From Bacteroidales bacterium UBA1410 (GTDB lineage Bacteria > Bacteroidota > Bacteroidia > Bacteroidales > Dysgonomonadaceae): a stretch of 64,000 nucleotides of DNA. The stretch is taken from assembly GCA_002305015.1 (NCBI GenBank), contig DBPW01000044.1, positions 88,573 through 152,572 of the forward strand, in the 5' to 3' direction. The first letter of the stretch is position 1; every line of letters begins with the position of its first letter. The translations under genes and the position numbers were made by a program. The notes beneath the pieces are model-generated. The model did no database searches and was not told where the DNA came from. It saw only the letters and a program-made list of their open reading frames with translations. Shown one piece after another: positions 34,260-41,626 of this stretch.

Positions 34260-36497
34260 ATGAAAAAGGTTATTATTGCGCTTTCAGGACTAACCACGTT
34301 ATGTCCTATGGTTGCACAGGAAGTGCAACGCGACAGTTTAAGAAACATTCAACTTGAAGAAGTGGTGATTTCTGCCACACGTGCTAAACAAACAACGCCG
34401 GTATCTTTTTCGGATATTCCGGAAGAGGTCATCAAAAAAAACAATTTCGGTAGGGATATCCCTTACATTATTGCACTGACCCCTTCGGTAACCATCACTT
34501 CCGACGCAGGAACAGGTATCGGATACACCGCCTTTCGGGTGCGCGGAACGGATGTGAACCGCATTAACGTCACCATTAATGGCATTCCGTATAACGATCC
34601 GGAGTCGCACGGGGCATTTTTCGTGGACCTTCCCGACTTTGCTTCATCGCTTTCGTCCATGCAAATACAACGGGGTGTGGGCACTTCAACCAACGGAGCA
34701 GCCGCATTTGGAGCAAGCGTAAACATGCAAACGGATAATATCAACACGGTGCCTTATGCCGAAATAGGTTCGAGTGTAGGTTCTTTCAATACCGTTAAAA
34801 CGACCGTAAAAGCCGGCTCGGGTATCATCAACCGCCATTTTGCTGTTGACGGACGTTATTCTGTGGTCAACTCCGACGGCTACATCGACCGGGCATGGGT
34901 AGATATGCAGTCGTATCACCTTTCTCTGGCTTACTCGGCCGACAAAACGCTGCTTAAATTCCTTACTTTCGGAGGAAAGGAAAAAACGTATCAGGCGTGG
35001 AACGGGGTCGATTTGGACTTGGTGCAAAGGGAACCGTTGAACTATACGCGTCACTATAACGAATTGGGCAGGTATATCGACGATGAGGGAAAAGTACAGT
35101 TTTACGCTAACCAGACCGACAATTACACGCAAACGCACTATCAGCTGCACCTCACGCAGGAGTTTTCTCCCGAATTTCATCTGAATGCCGCACTGCATTA
35201 TACGGCAGGCGAAGGCTTTTACGAAGAATATAAAACCGACCGTAAATACATGGAATATCTGCTTACACCACCTGTTGTAGACGGTGTTCCGCTGAAAAAG
35301 ACCGATCTTATCCGCCAAAAATGGCTCGATAACGATTTTTACGGAGCTACACTCGCTCTCCATTACAAAAAAAACAGCTGGGATATGGTGTTTGGCGGAG
35401 CCGGGAGCAACTATGAAGGCGATCATTTCGGCAAAATACGGTGGGTGCGCAATCCCAACAATTTCGATCCCGATAAAGACTGGTATCGGAGTACTTCGCA
35501 AAAAACCGATGTGAACACCTACCTGAAAGCAAACGTGGAAATTGCCCGCAACTTTCTGATGTACGGCGATTTGCAGTTTCGCTATATTCAATATACGATG
35601 AAAGGCTCCGACGACAAATACGACAAAGAAGCCGGTGCCATGCGCGATATTACGCAAGAACACACCTTCCCGTTCTTCAATCCCAAAGTAGGGTTCACGT
35701 ACCAAGCCAATACCAACAATAGTGTGTATGCCTCCTTTTCGGTTGCCCACCGTGAGCCGAATCGCGACAATTACACCGAAGCCGGCCCTAACGAAAAACC
35801 TACCGATGAAAGGTTATACGATACGGAAATCGGCTATCGTTACCAATCGCCATCGTTCAGCTTCGAAAGTAATGTATATTATATGAAATACAAAGACCAA
35901 CTCGTCCTCACCGGAAAAATCAGCGAAATCGGCGAATTGCTCACCACAAATATTCCGAACAGCTACCGGATGGGATTGGAACTTACCTCGGCCATTCGGT
36001 TCAATCCCTTGCTGCGATGGGATGGAAACATCACCCTCAGCCGAAACAAAATCAAAAACTTCACTGAAGAAGATATCAGCGTGTACGATGTCGAAGGTAA
36101 TTGGCTCGAGTCGCGCTCAACCTATTTGGGTACTACCGACATTGCCTATTCGCCCAATGTCATTGCCAACAGCATGCTCACCTTCACGTACAACCGATTC
36201 GAAGCTGTGTTGCACAGCAATTACGTGAGCCGTCAATACATCGACAACACGTCGAGCCACGATCGCTCCATCGATCCGTATTTTGTCAACAACCTCCGCC
36301 TAGGGTATACCTTTACGCTGCCTCACACGAAATCGATAACAGCCGGTTTGGAGATCAACAACCTTTTTAACGTGGAATACGAAACCAACGGATACAACTC
36401 GGAGACATACTATGTGGGCGATAAACGCGTGAACGAAAAACGCTACTTTCCCCAAGCCGGAACCAACGTACTGGCAAACCTGATTGTAAACTTTTAG
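34260..36497 (+). CDS. TonB-dependent outer-membrane receptor for thiamine
   Basis: 745 residues from the ATG at 34260, chosen because MKKVIIALSGLTTLCPMVAQ then forms a clean signal peptide; in-frame ATGs at 34239 and 34248 lie in or beside the hairpin. A TonB-box-like LEEVVISATRA follows the signal. The plug domain (residues about 45-170) has TPSVTITSDAG, FRVRGTDVNRINVTINGIPYNDPE and QIQRGVGTSTNGAAAFG. The 22-strand barrel ends in the expected aromatic C-terminus (NLIVNF). Thiamine specificity is inferred from the TPP riboswitch and the downstream PnuT and pyrophosphokinase genes. No SusD partner is present. Confidence 0.93.
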   Translation: MKKVIIALSGLTTLCPMVAQEVQRDSLRNIQLEEVVISATRAKQTTPVSFSDIPEEVIKKNNFGRDIPYIIALTPSVTITSDAGTGIGYTAFRVRGTDVNRINVTINGIPYNDPESHGAFFVDLPDFASSLSSMQIQRGVGTSTNGAAAFGASVNMQTDNINTVPYAEIGSSVGSFNTVKTTVKAGSGIINRHFAVDGRYSVVNSDGYIDRAWVDMQSYHLSLAYSADKTLLKFLTFGGKEKTYQAWNGVDLDLVQREPLNYTRHYNELGRYIDDEGKVQFYANQTDNYTQTHYQLHLTQEFSPEFHLNAALHYTAGEGFYEEYKTDRKYMEYLLTPPVVDGVPLKKTDLIRQKWLDNDFYGATLALHYKKNSWDMVFGGAGSNYEGDHFGKIRWVRNPNNFDPDKDWYRSTSQKTDVNTYLKANVEIARNFLMYGDLQFRYIQYTMKGSDDKYDKEAGAMRDITQEHTFPFFNPKVGFTYQANTNNSVYASFSVAHREPNRDNYTEAGPNEKPTDERLYDTEIGYRYQSPSFSFESNVYYMKYKDQLVLTGKISEIGELLTTNIPNSYRMGLELTSAIRFNPLLRWDGNITLSRNKIKNFTEEDISVYDVEGNWLESRSTYLGTTDIAYSPNVIANSMLTFTYNRFEAVLHSNYVSRQYIDNTSSHDRSIDPYFVNNLRLGYTFTLPHTKSITAGLEINNLFNVEYETNGYNSETYYVGDKRVNEKRYFPQAGTNVLANLIVNF

Positions 36498-36501
36498 CGG
36501 A

Positions 36502-37116
36502 ATGATAGACTTCTTTCAATCCAGGGGATTCGAAATTATCGGCGCAGTCATCGGCCTTGTGTATCTTTATCTCGAATACAAGGCCGATAAATGGCTGTGG
36601 CCTGTGGGCGTACTCATGCCGCTCATTTACATCATTATCTTTTACGAAGGCAAGTTTTACGCCGACATGGGTATCAACATTTACTATTTTTTTGCCAGCA
36701 TTTATGGATGGATCAGATGGAAAAAAATAGAGAACAGGCCAACAGAAAACCGCATCAGCCACACTCCGGCTGCATATATCATCCCGTTGGGCATGGTGTG
36801 TGCCTTGCTTTTCGCTCTCATTGCTTTCATTCTTATCCGTTTCACGGATAGTCCGGTTCCCTACGGCGATAGTTTTACCACAGCCGTCAGCATCATCGGC
36901 ATGTGGATGCTTGCACACAAATACCTGGAGCAATGGTGGTTGTGGTTTGTAGTAAATGCAGTATCGAGTGCGCTTTATTTATGGAAAGGATTATACCCGA
37001 CTGCCGGTTTGTTCATCATTTATTCCGTCATTTCGGTATTCGGCTATTTCCGGTGGAAAAAAATGATGATGGAGGACGGAGATAAAATTCCCCAAATACA
37101 ACATATAGCCGAATAA
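36502..37116 (+). CDS. pnuT: Thiamine transporter PnuT (PnuC family)
   Basis: 204 residues with seven or so hydrophobic segments. PnuC-family features are ILGxVxGLVYLYLEYKA-like opening (EIIGAVIGLVYLYLEYKAD), KFYADMGINIYYFFASIYGWIRWKK, and the substrate-side EQWWLWFVVNAVSSALYLWKGL. PnuC proteins carry vitamins by facilitated diffusion driven by trapping through phosphorylation. Here the pyrophosphokinase two genes on would be the trap. It starts 4 bp after the receptor stop and is under the TPP riboswitch, which makes thiamine and not nicotinamide riboside the substrate. Confidence 0.92.
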   Translation: MIDFFQSRGFEIIGAVIGLVYLYLEYKADKWLWPVGVLMPLIYIIIFYEGKFYADMGINIYYFFASIYGWIRWKKIENRPTENRISHTPAAYIIPLGMVCALLFALIAFILIRFTDSPVPYGDSFTTAVSIIGMWMLAHKYLEQWWLWFVVNAVSSALYLWKGLYPTAGLFIIYSVISVFGYFRWKKMMMEDGDKIPQIQHIAE

Positions 37117-37121
37117 ATGTT

Positions 37122-37129
37122 TATCTTTG
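37122..37129 (+). promoter_or_regulatory. Internal promoter before the SIMPL-domain gene, -7 element
   Basis: TATCTTTG, full TAnnTTTG match, 48 bp before the ATG at 37177. It would let the last two genes be expressed even when the riboswitch is off. Confidence 0.6.
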
Positions 37130-37176
37130 TTTTTCAACGTAAAAAACGCCGCTTAACTTAATAAATACGGAAAATA

Positions 37177-37878
37177 ATGAAGCATAGAATCATCGAATCG
37201 TCCATCGTTGCTTTGGGATTGCTTTTGCTGGGACTGTCCATCAAGAGCGGTATCAATGCATTTTCGCAACGCAACCGCACCGTTACGGTAAAAGGGCTTG
37301 CAGAAACAGAAATGCCGGCCGATAAAGTTATCTGGCCTCTTCCTTTTAAAGAAGTTGGAAACGATCTGCCTTCCCTCTATAATAACCTGAAAATGAAAAA
37401 TCAGGCCATTTTATCGTTTCTGAAGAGCAAAGGCATAAAAGACGAAGAAATAAGTATCTCCGCCCCACAGGTAGTGGATATGAAAGCCGAACGATACAGT
37501 GTGTCTCAATCTCCCTACCGCTACAACATTACGTCCGTAGTAACGGTGATGTCGAACAACGTGGATTTAGTGCGCAAACTGATGAGCGAACAGGGCGAAC
37601 TGCTAAATCAGGGCATTGCCGTAATGGGTGAAGATTATCAATATCAGGTGCAGTTTCTCTTCACCAAACTCAACGATATCAAACCCAAAATGATTGAAGA
37701 GGCTACCAAAAATGCACGTGCAGCTGCCGAAAAGTTTGCCAAAGATTCGGGCAGCAAACTGGGAAAAATACAAAGCGCCAATCAAGGACAGTTTTCCATT
37801 ACCGACCGCGACGCCAATACACCTTACATTAAAAACATACGGGTGGTGAGCACGGTAAATTATTATCTAAAAGATTGA
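37177..37878 (+). CDS. SIMPL-domain (DUF541) periplasmic/membrane-anchored protein
   Basis: 233 residues. One N-terminal hydrophobic segment (IVALGLLLLGLSIKSG) acts as signal anchor. Residues about 35-230 are the SIMPL/DUF541 domain: TVTVKGLAETEMPADKVIWPL, the ILSFLKSKGIKDEEISIS helix-strand, YRYNITSVVTV and the helix ATKNARAAAEKFAKDSGSKLGKI, with the final VSTVNYYL strand. Function of the family is unclear; members are envelope proteins sometimes linked to oxidative stress or pilus assembly. It lies 60 bp after pnuT and 49 bp before the pyrophosphokinase gene, but with its own promoter. Any thiamine link is only by position. Confidence 0.85.
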   Translation: MKHRIIESSIVALGLLLLGLSIKSGINAFSQRNRTVTVKGLAETEMPADKVIWPLPFKEVGNDLPSLYNNLKMKNQAILSFLKSKGIKDEEISISAPQVVDMKAERYSVSQSPYRYNITSVVTVMSNNVDLVRKLMSEQGELLNQGIAVMGEDYQYQVQFLFTKLNDIKPKMIEEATKNARAAAEKFAKDSGSKLGKIQSANQGQFSITDRDANTPYIKNIRVVSTVNYYLKD

Positions 37879-37927
37879 TGCGCTCCAAGGACGTTTTATT
37901 TGTGATTTCATCCAAAAAAGGTTTCGC

Positions 37928-38602
37928 ATGTCTGATTTTTTTACCTCTCTTATAGGCAATCCCGATGCAGTGATCATTGCCAACGGCAACTACCCTACGC
38001 ATGATATACCCCTGTCATACATTGAAAAAGCAACCTACATTGTTTGTTGCGACGGGGCTGCCAACGGTTTCATCGCTCGCGGAGGGCATCCCAACGCTAT
38101 TGTGGGCGATTGCGATTCCATTTCGGAAGAAAACAAAATCCGCTATGCCGATATAATTCATCCCGACCCCGACCAGTTTACCAACGACCTCACCAAGTCG
38201 GTTCAGTTTTGTGTACAACAAGGAATGAAAAACCTGATTATTGTTGCTGCAACCGGCAAAAGCGAAGATCATGCACTGGGAAATATCTCCCTCTTGGCAG
38301 AATATATGTATTACGCCAACGTGGCCATGATTACCGATTACGGCATTATATTCCCCATTCATTCACCTACCACTTTCCCGAGTTTTCGAGGGCAGCGCAT
38401 TTCGTTTTTCTGCATCGATCGCACCGAGGTAACCCTACACGGTCTACGGTATCCCCTGGATAAAGCCGTACTCACCAATTGGTGGCAAGGCACGCTCAAC
38501 GAATCGCTTGGCGATGCCTTTTCCATTGAAACGTGGGGTCGAACCCTTGTTTTTTGCGGCTATCACCCTGCTTCCACTTCTCCGGCATCGACATCGATGT
38601 GA
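37928..38602 (+). CDS. Thiamine diphosphokinase
   Basis: 224 residues. Transfers pyrophosphate from ATP to thiamine, making TPP. All catalytic motifs are visible: YIVCCDGAANGF, AIVGDCDSIS, DPDQFTNDLTKSVQF and GKSEDHALGNISLLAEY. A C-terminal substrate-binding beta domain follows (GQRISFF, LHGLRYPLD, NESLGDAFSIETWGRTLVF). Last gene of the thiamine operon; it completes salvage and traps the vitamin. Its last 40 bp (ASTSPASTSM tail) overlap the end of the convergent MATE gene. Corresponds to the gene called thiN/tnr3 in other bacteria. Confidence 0.94.
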   Translation: MSDFFTSLIGNPDAVIIANGNYPTHDIPLSYIEKATYIVCCDGAANGFIARGGHPNAIVGDCDSISEENKIRYADIIHPDPDQFTNDLTKSVQFCVQQGMKNLIIVAATGKSEDHALGNISLLAEYMYYANVAMITDYGIIFPIHSPTTFPSFRGQRISFFCIDRTEVTLHGLRYPLDKAVLTNWWQGTLNESLGDAFSIETWGRTLVFCGYHPASTSPASTSM

Positions 38603-39990
38603 CGGCTCAATTTCTTTTTGTGTTCGATAAACACCTTTTGCCAATGTCCCGAATTGAAAACGACTATCATCCCGAGACCTTGAACAATATCGGAAGCATT
38701 GATACCCAACCATATGCCTTGATAGCCCAATCCGAGGGTCAACGCACAAAGATAAGCAAAGGGTACACGAAAAATAAGTTGACCGATGGCATTGATGAGG
38801 GTAGCCGTTTTGGTGTCGCCGGCACCGTTTAAGGCCTGCGAAAACACCAACGAAAAAGCAAGGAAAGGAAAAGTAACGGCAAGATAGCGCAAAAAAGAGC
38901 TACCCACCGTAATTACCTCGGGATGATCATTGAAAATTCCTACAATAGGCCCGGCAAAAATCAGAAAAAGAATGGCCAACGGAATAGCGATCAACTCATA
39001 ATATATCACGGCACGCCACGCCGATTTTTTTGCTCGTTCCGGCTTCCCCGCACCCAAATTTTGACCGACCAACACTGCGGCAGCACTTGCAAACCCAAAC
39101 CCCGGTACCATGATGAATGTGCGAAGTCGCGAACCGATTCCATAAGCGGCAAGAGTGATATCGCCAAAGGAAGTAACCAACCGCATTAAAAACAAAAAAG
39201 ACACCTCACGAATAAACACTTGAAGGGAAGCAAAAAAACCGATGTTTACAATTCTCCCCATCAAAGAAGGTAACGGTTTGAGGTATTTCCACTTGAAACG
39301 AAGGGTGGAATGACCAAAGAAAAGATGAAAGAAAAGGAATAAGGCACCAATTCCCCGCGTTATCACCGTCGCCACCGCAGAACCGGCTACTCCCATTGCC
39401 GGAAATGGACCGTATCCCATGATGAGGAGGGGATCGAGAATAATATTAAGAATATTGGCAACGACGAGAGCATACAGCGGGGTCTTGGCATCGCCGGAAC
39501 CTTGTAATGCATTGGTTACGCCGGCAAAAAGAAAGATAACGATAGAAAAAACAAAATTGATTTTGAGGTAATCGGCTGCATAAAAAAGCACATTGCCCGT
39601 GGCACCAAAAAGCATCAAGAGGGGTTCTACCAAAAAAAACGAGACGATCAACATGAATACCGAGCCAATAACACCCAAAAGAATCGTTTGCCCTAAAACA
39701 AAATCCGACATCTCATAATTTTTTTCTCCTGTAAAATGAGAAACAAGCGCCATTGTTCCCACACCGATACCTTGCACCAACATAGTCAATATTGCCATTG
39801 TGGTTCCCGCAATAGCGAGCGCAGCAACTTCAATATGCCCCAGTTTTCCCACAAAAAACAAATCCACAATGGAGAAAAGATCTTGCAAAGCTCCTCCAAT
39901 CATCATCGGAGCAGCAAGTTTCCAAATGGAACCGGAAAGCTTCCCTTCTACTAACCCTTCCTCAACTTTTCGTTTTCTTTGTTCTGCCAT
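38563..39990 (-). CDS. MATE-family multidrug/sodium efflux transporter
   Basis: 475 residues with 12 hydrophobic helices in two MatE halves. Recognisable pieces are GSIWKLAAPMMIGGALQDLFSIVDLFFVGKLG at the first helix, then LVQGIGVGTMALVSHFTGEKN, VTNALQGSGDAKTPL and, in the second half, FGFASAAAVLVGQNLGAGKPERA and QALNGAGDTKTATLINA. Exports cations or drugs in exchange for H+ or Na+. Its 3' end overlaps the pyrophosphokinase gene by 40 bp on the opposite strand. The 220 bp before it holds no gene or clear promoter. Confidence 0.93.
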   Translation of the reverse strand: MAEQRKRKVEEGLVEGKLSGSIWKLAAPMMIGGALQDLFSIVDLFFVGKLGHIEVAALAIAGTTMAILTMLVQGIGVGTMALVSHFTGEKNYEMSDFVLGQTILLGVIGSVFMLIVSFFLVEPLLMLFGATGNVLFYAADYLKINFVFSIVIFLFAGVTNALQGSGDAKTPLYALVVANILNIILDPLLIMGYGPFPAMGVAGSAVATVITRGIGALFLFFHLFFGHSTLRFKWKYLKPLPSLMGRIVNIGFFASLQVFIREVSFLFLMRLVTSFGDITLAAYGIGSRLRTFIMVPGFGFASAAAVLVGQNLGAGKPERAKKSAWRAVIYYELIAIPLAILFLIFAGPIVGIFNDHPEVITVGSSFLRYLAVTFPFLAFSLVFSQALNGAGDTKTATLINAIGQLIFRVPFAYLCALTLGLGYQGIWLGINASDIVQGLGMIVVFNSGHWQKVFIEHKKKLSRHIDVDAGEVEAG

Positions 39991-40211
39991 TCTTGTATTT
40001 TATATTCTGATTACTATAATCGTCCCTTTGCTTCCATAATGTACGCCATTGTATTCCTTTCTCAACAAGCCGCCGCTCATTATTCCTTGAACGATCCTCA
40101 ACAAGGCTCCTCGATTCATTATCCAACCCCTCTCTTTCGAGGTAAGTGTTCAGCACAGTTGCCAACCCACATGTTATGCTGAAATTATCACGTGTATCCG
40201 AGGATACATAT

Positions 40212-40934
40212 TCAAAATAGTTCCCGAAGCACCTCCAACGATTTCAACGGGGGAAAATCGTACATATGCAGACGGTAATACACCAACAGATAATCGATAA
40301 GGGCATTGCGCTCGACACGCGACATGCGAAAAAGATGCATATTGCTATAATTGATTCGGCGAAAGACACTGAGATAAGTGCTTTGTGCCTGAGTGAGATA
40401 ATGAGAGTGAGACGGCATTTGTTGCACAAATATGCCGTTCAGCAAGTCGAAATAAGTACCCGGTCGGTAATCGTCCGAATTGGGAAAAATTCCCAAAAAA
40501 CGAGTTAGACCGAACATAAACGCCAAGTGAAAATTGCCAAGCCCCCGATGCGATGCTTCCAGGACATGCACGGACTGTTTGAGGTAATCGAAAAGCAGTT
40601 TGCTTTCGTGGGTTTCGCGCAACACTTTCGAAAGAAATTCCGACAAAAAAAACGAAATCGATATCTTGGCCTCGTCCGTGCAGATTTCATATAAAGGGAA
40701 CTCCCTTTCGACCTCATTCAGCCGCTGAATTTCTCGCAAGGGCAAATGCTCCACCTCCATATTCAACAGCGAAAGAGGGAAAAAATATGAAACTTTTACT
40801 TTCGACTTTTTCCCGCCGTTTTTCGGCAAAAGATAAGCCATGCGGCCGAAATCACGTGTAAAAACATGGGCTACGGAAAACCTATCGCTGTAACGCGACG
40901 TATAGAGAACAAGACCTTGTGTTTTGTATTGCAT
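40212..40934 (-). CDS. recO: DNA repair protein RecO
   Basis: 240 residues. The N-terminal OB fold reads TQGLVLYTSRYSDRFSVAHVFTRDFGRMAYLLP, then a helical domain. The four zinc Cys of many RecO proteins are not present, as is often the case in Bacteroidota. Helps RecF/RecR load RecA on gapped DNA. Single gene; the rplS terminator lies 60 bp upstream of it. Confidence 0.9.
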   Translation of the reverse strand: MQYKTQGLVLYTSRYSDRFSVAHVFTRDFGRMAYLLPKNGGKKSKVKVSYFFPLSLLNMEVEHLPLREIQRLNEVEREFPLYEICTDEAKISISFFLSEFLSKVLRETHESKLLFDYLKQSVHVLEASHRGLGNFHLAFMFGLTRFLGIFPNSDDYRPGTYFDLLNGIFVQQMPSHSHYLTQAQSTYLSVFRRINYSNMHLFRMSRVERNALIDYLLVYYRLHMYDFPPLKSLEVLRELF

Positions 40935-40993
40935 AGAACCGTTTTTCGATCGTTAACTTTACAGAATAACATGCAAACGCAAAGCAAAAATAC

Positions 40994-41024
40994 AAAAAAA
41001 CGCCCCGAAAACTTCAGAGCGTTT
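40994..41024 (-). terminator. Rho-independent terminator of rplS
   Basis: On the minus strand AAACGC-T-CTGAA / TTCGG-G-GCGTTT forms a stem of 11 pairs including one G-T, followed by a T-run (A-run 40994-41000 on the plus strand). It lies 22 bp past the rplS stop. Confidence 0.88.
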
Positions 41025-41046
41025 GTTATTTCTTTTAAAAACCGGA

Positions 41047-41397
41047 TTAAAAAGCTTTCTTTTTGATGCGGGCTTTCTTTCCGCGAAGCGATCGTAGATA
41101 ATACAGTTTTGCCCTACGAACTTTTCCTTCGCTGTTCAAAATTATATTTTCGATGAATGGAGAATTCAACGGGAAAATACGTTCGACACCAATGTTATCG
41201 GAAACCTTGCGAACAGTAAAACGCTTGTTGTCGCCATGCCCGGAAATGCGGATCACAACACCGCGATACTGCTGTATGCGTTCCTTGTTCCCTTCTACAA
41301 TACGATAGGCCACCGTAACGGTATCTCCACTCTTAAACTTAGGAAATTCCTTCTTCTCTCTTGCGAAAGATTCTTCCACTACTTTAATTAAATCCAT
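41047..41397 (-). CDS. rplS: 50S ribosomal protein L19
   Basis: 116 residues, normal length. KFKSGDTVTVAYRIVEGNKERIQQYRG then VVIRISGHGDNKRFTVRKVS, GVERIFPLNSPFI and GKVRRAKLYYLRSLRGKKARIK are the conserved L19 blocks. Monocistronic here, with a leader of about 80 nt that can fold into a hairpin and a strong terminator behind. Sits at the 30S-50S interface. Confidence 0.97.
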   Translation of the reverse strand: MDLIKVVEESFAREKKEFPKFKSGDTVTVAYRIVEGNKERIQQYRGVVIRISGHGDNKRFTVRKVSDNIGVERIFPLNSPFIENIILNSEGKVRRAKLYYLRSLRGKKARIKKKAF

Positions 41398-41484
41398 AAC
41401 TGATAAAGCTTTATGTTAATATTTAACGAATAAGAACGCAATATAACGGCGTTTTTTCCCGACAGAGATTGCGCAAAGCGGTTG

Positions 41485-41492
41485 CAAAGATA
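41485..41492 (-). promoter_or_regulatory. rplS promoter, -7 element
   Basis: Minus-strand TATCTTTG, full TAnnTTTG match, about 88 bp before the ATG. Confidence 0.65.
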
Positions 41493-41572
41493 GCAATAAT
41501 TATTTATTCCTTCAAAAATCAAGTCTTTTTATTTTTCGATTTTCTTCCTTTGGAAGCTTAAGGAAAAATGAG

Positions 41573-41580
41573 TACTTTTG
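41573..41580 (+). promoter_or_regulatory. GH3/serine-hydrolase-aroB promoter, -7 element
   Basis: TACTTTTG, full TAnnTTTG match, 46 bp before the ATG at 41627. Confidence 0.6.
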
Positions 41581-41626
41581 ACACGATCATAAAAACATCA
41601 CCGGAGACTTCGGAATAATCGCAAAA

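Noticed and set aside
34686..35750. A 354-codon minus-strand frame opposite the thiamine receptor
   Set aside because: Shadow of the TonB-dependent receptor gene; no domain recognised.
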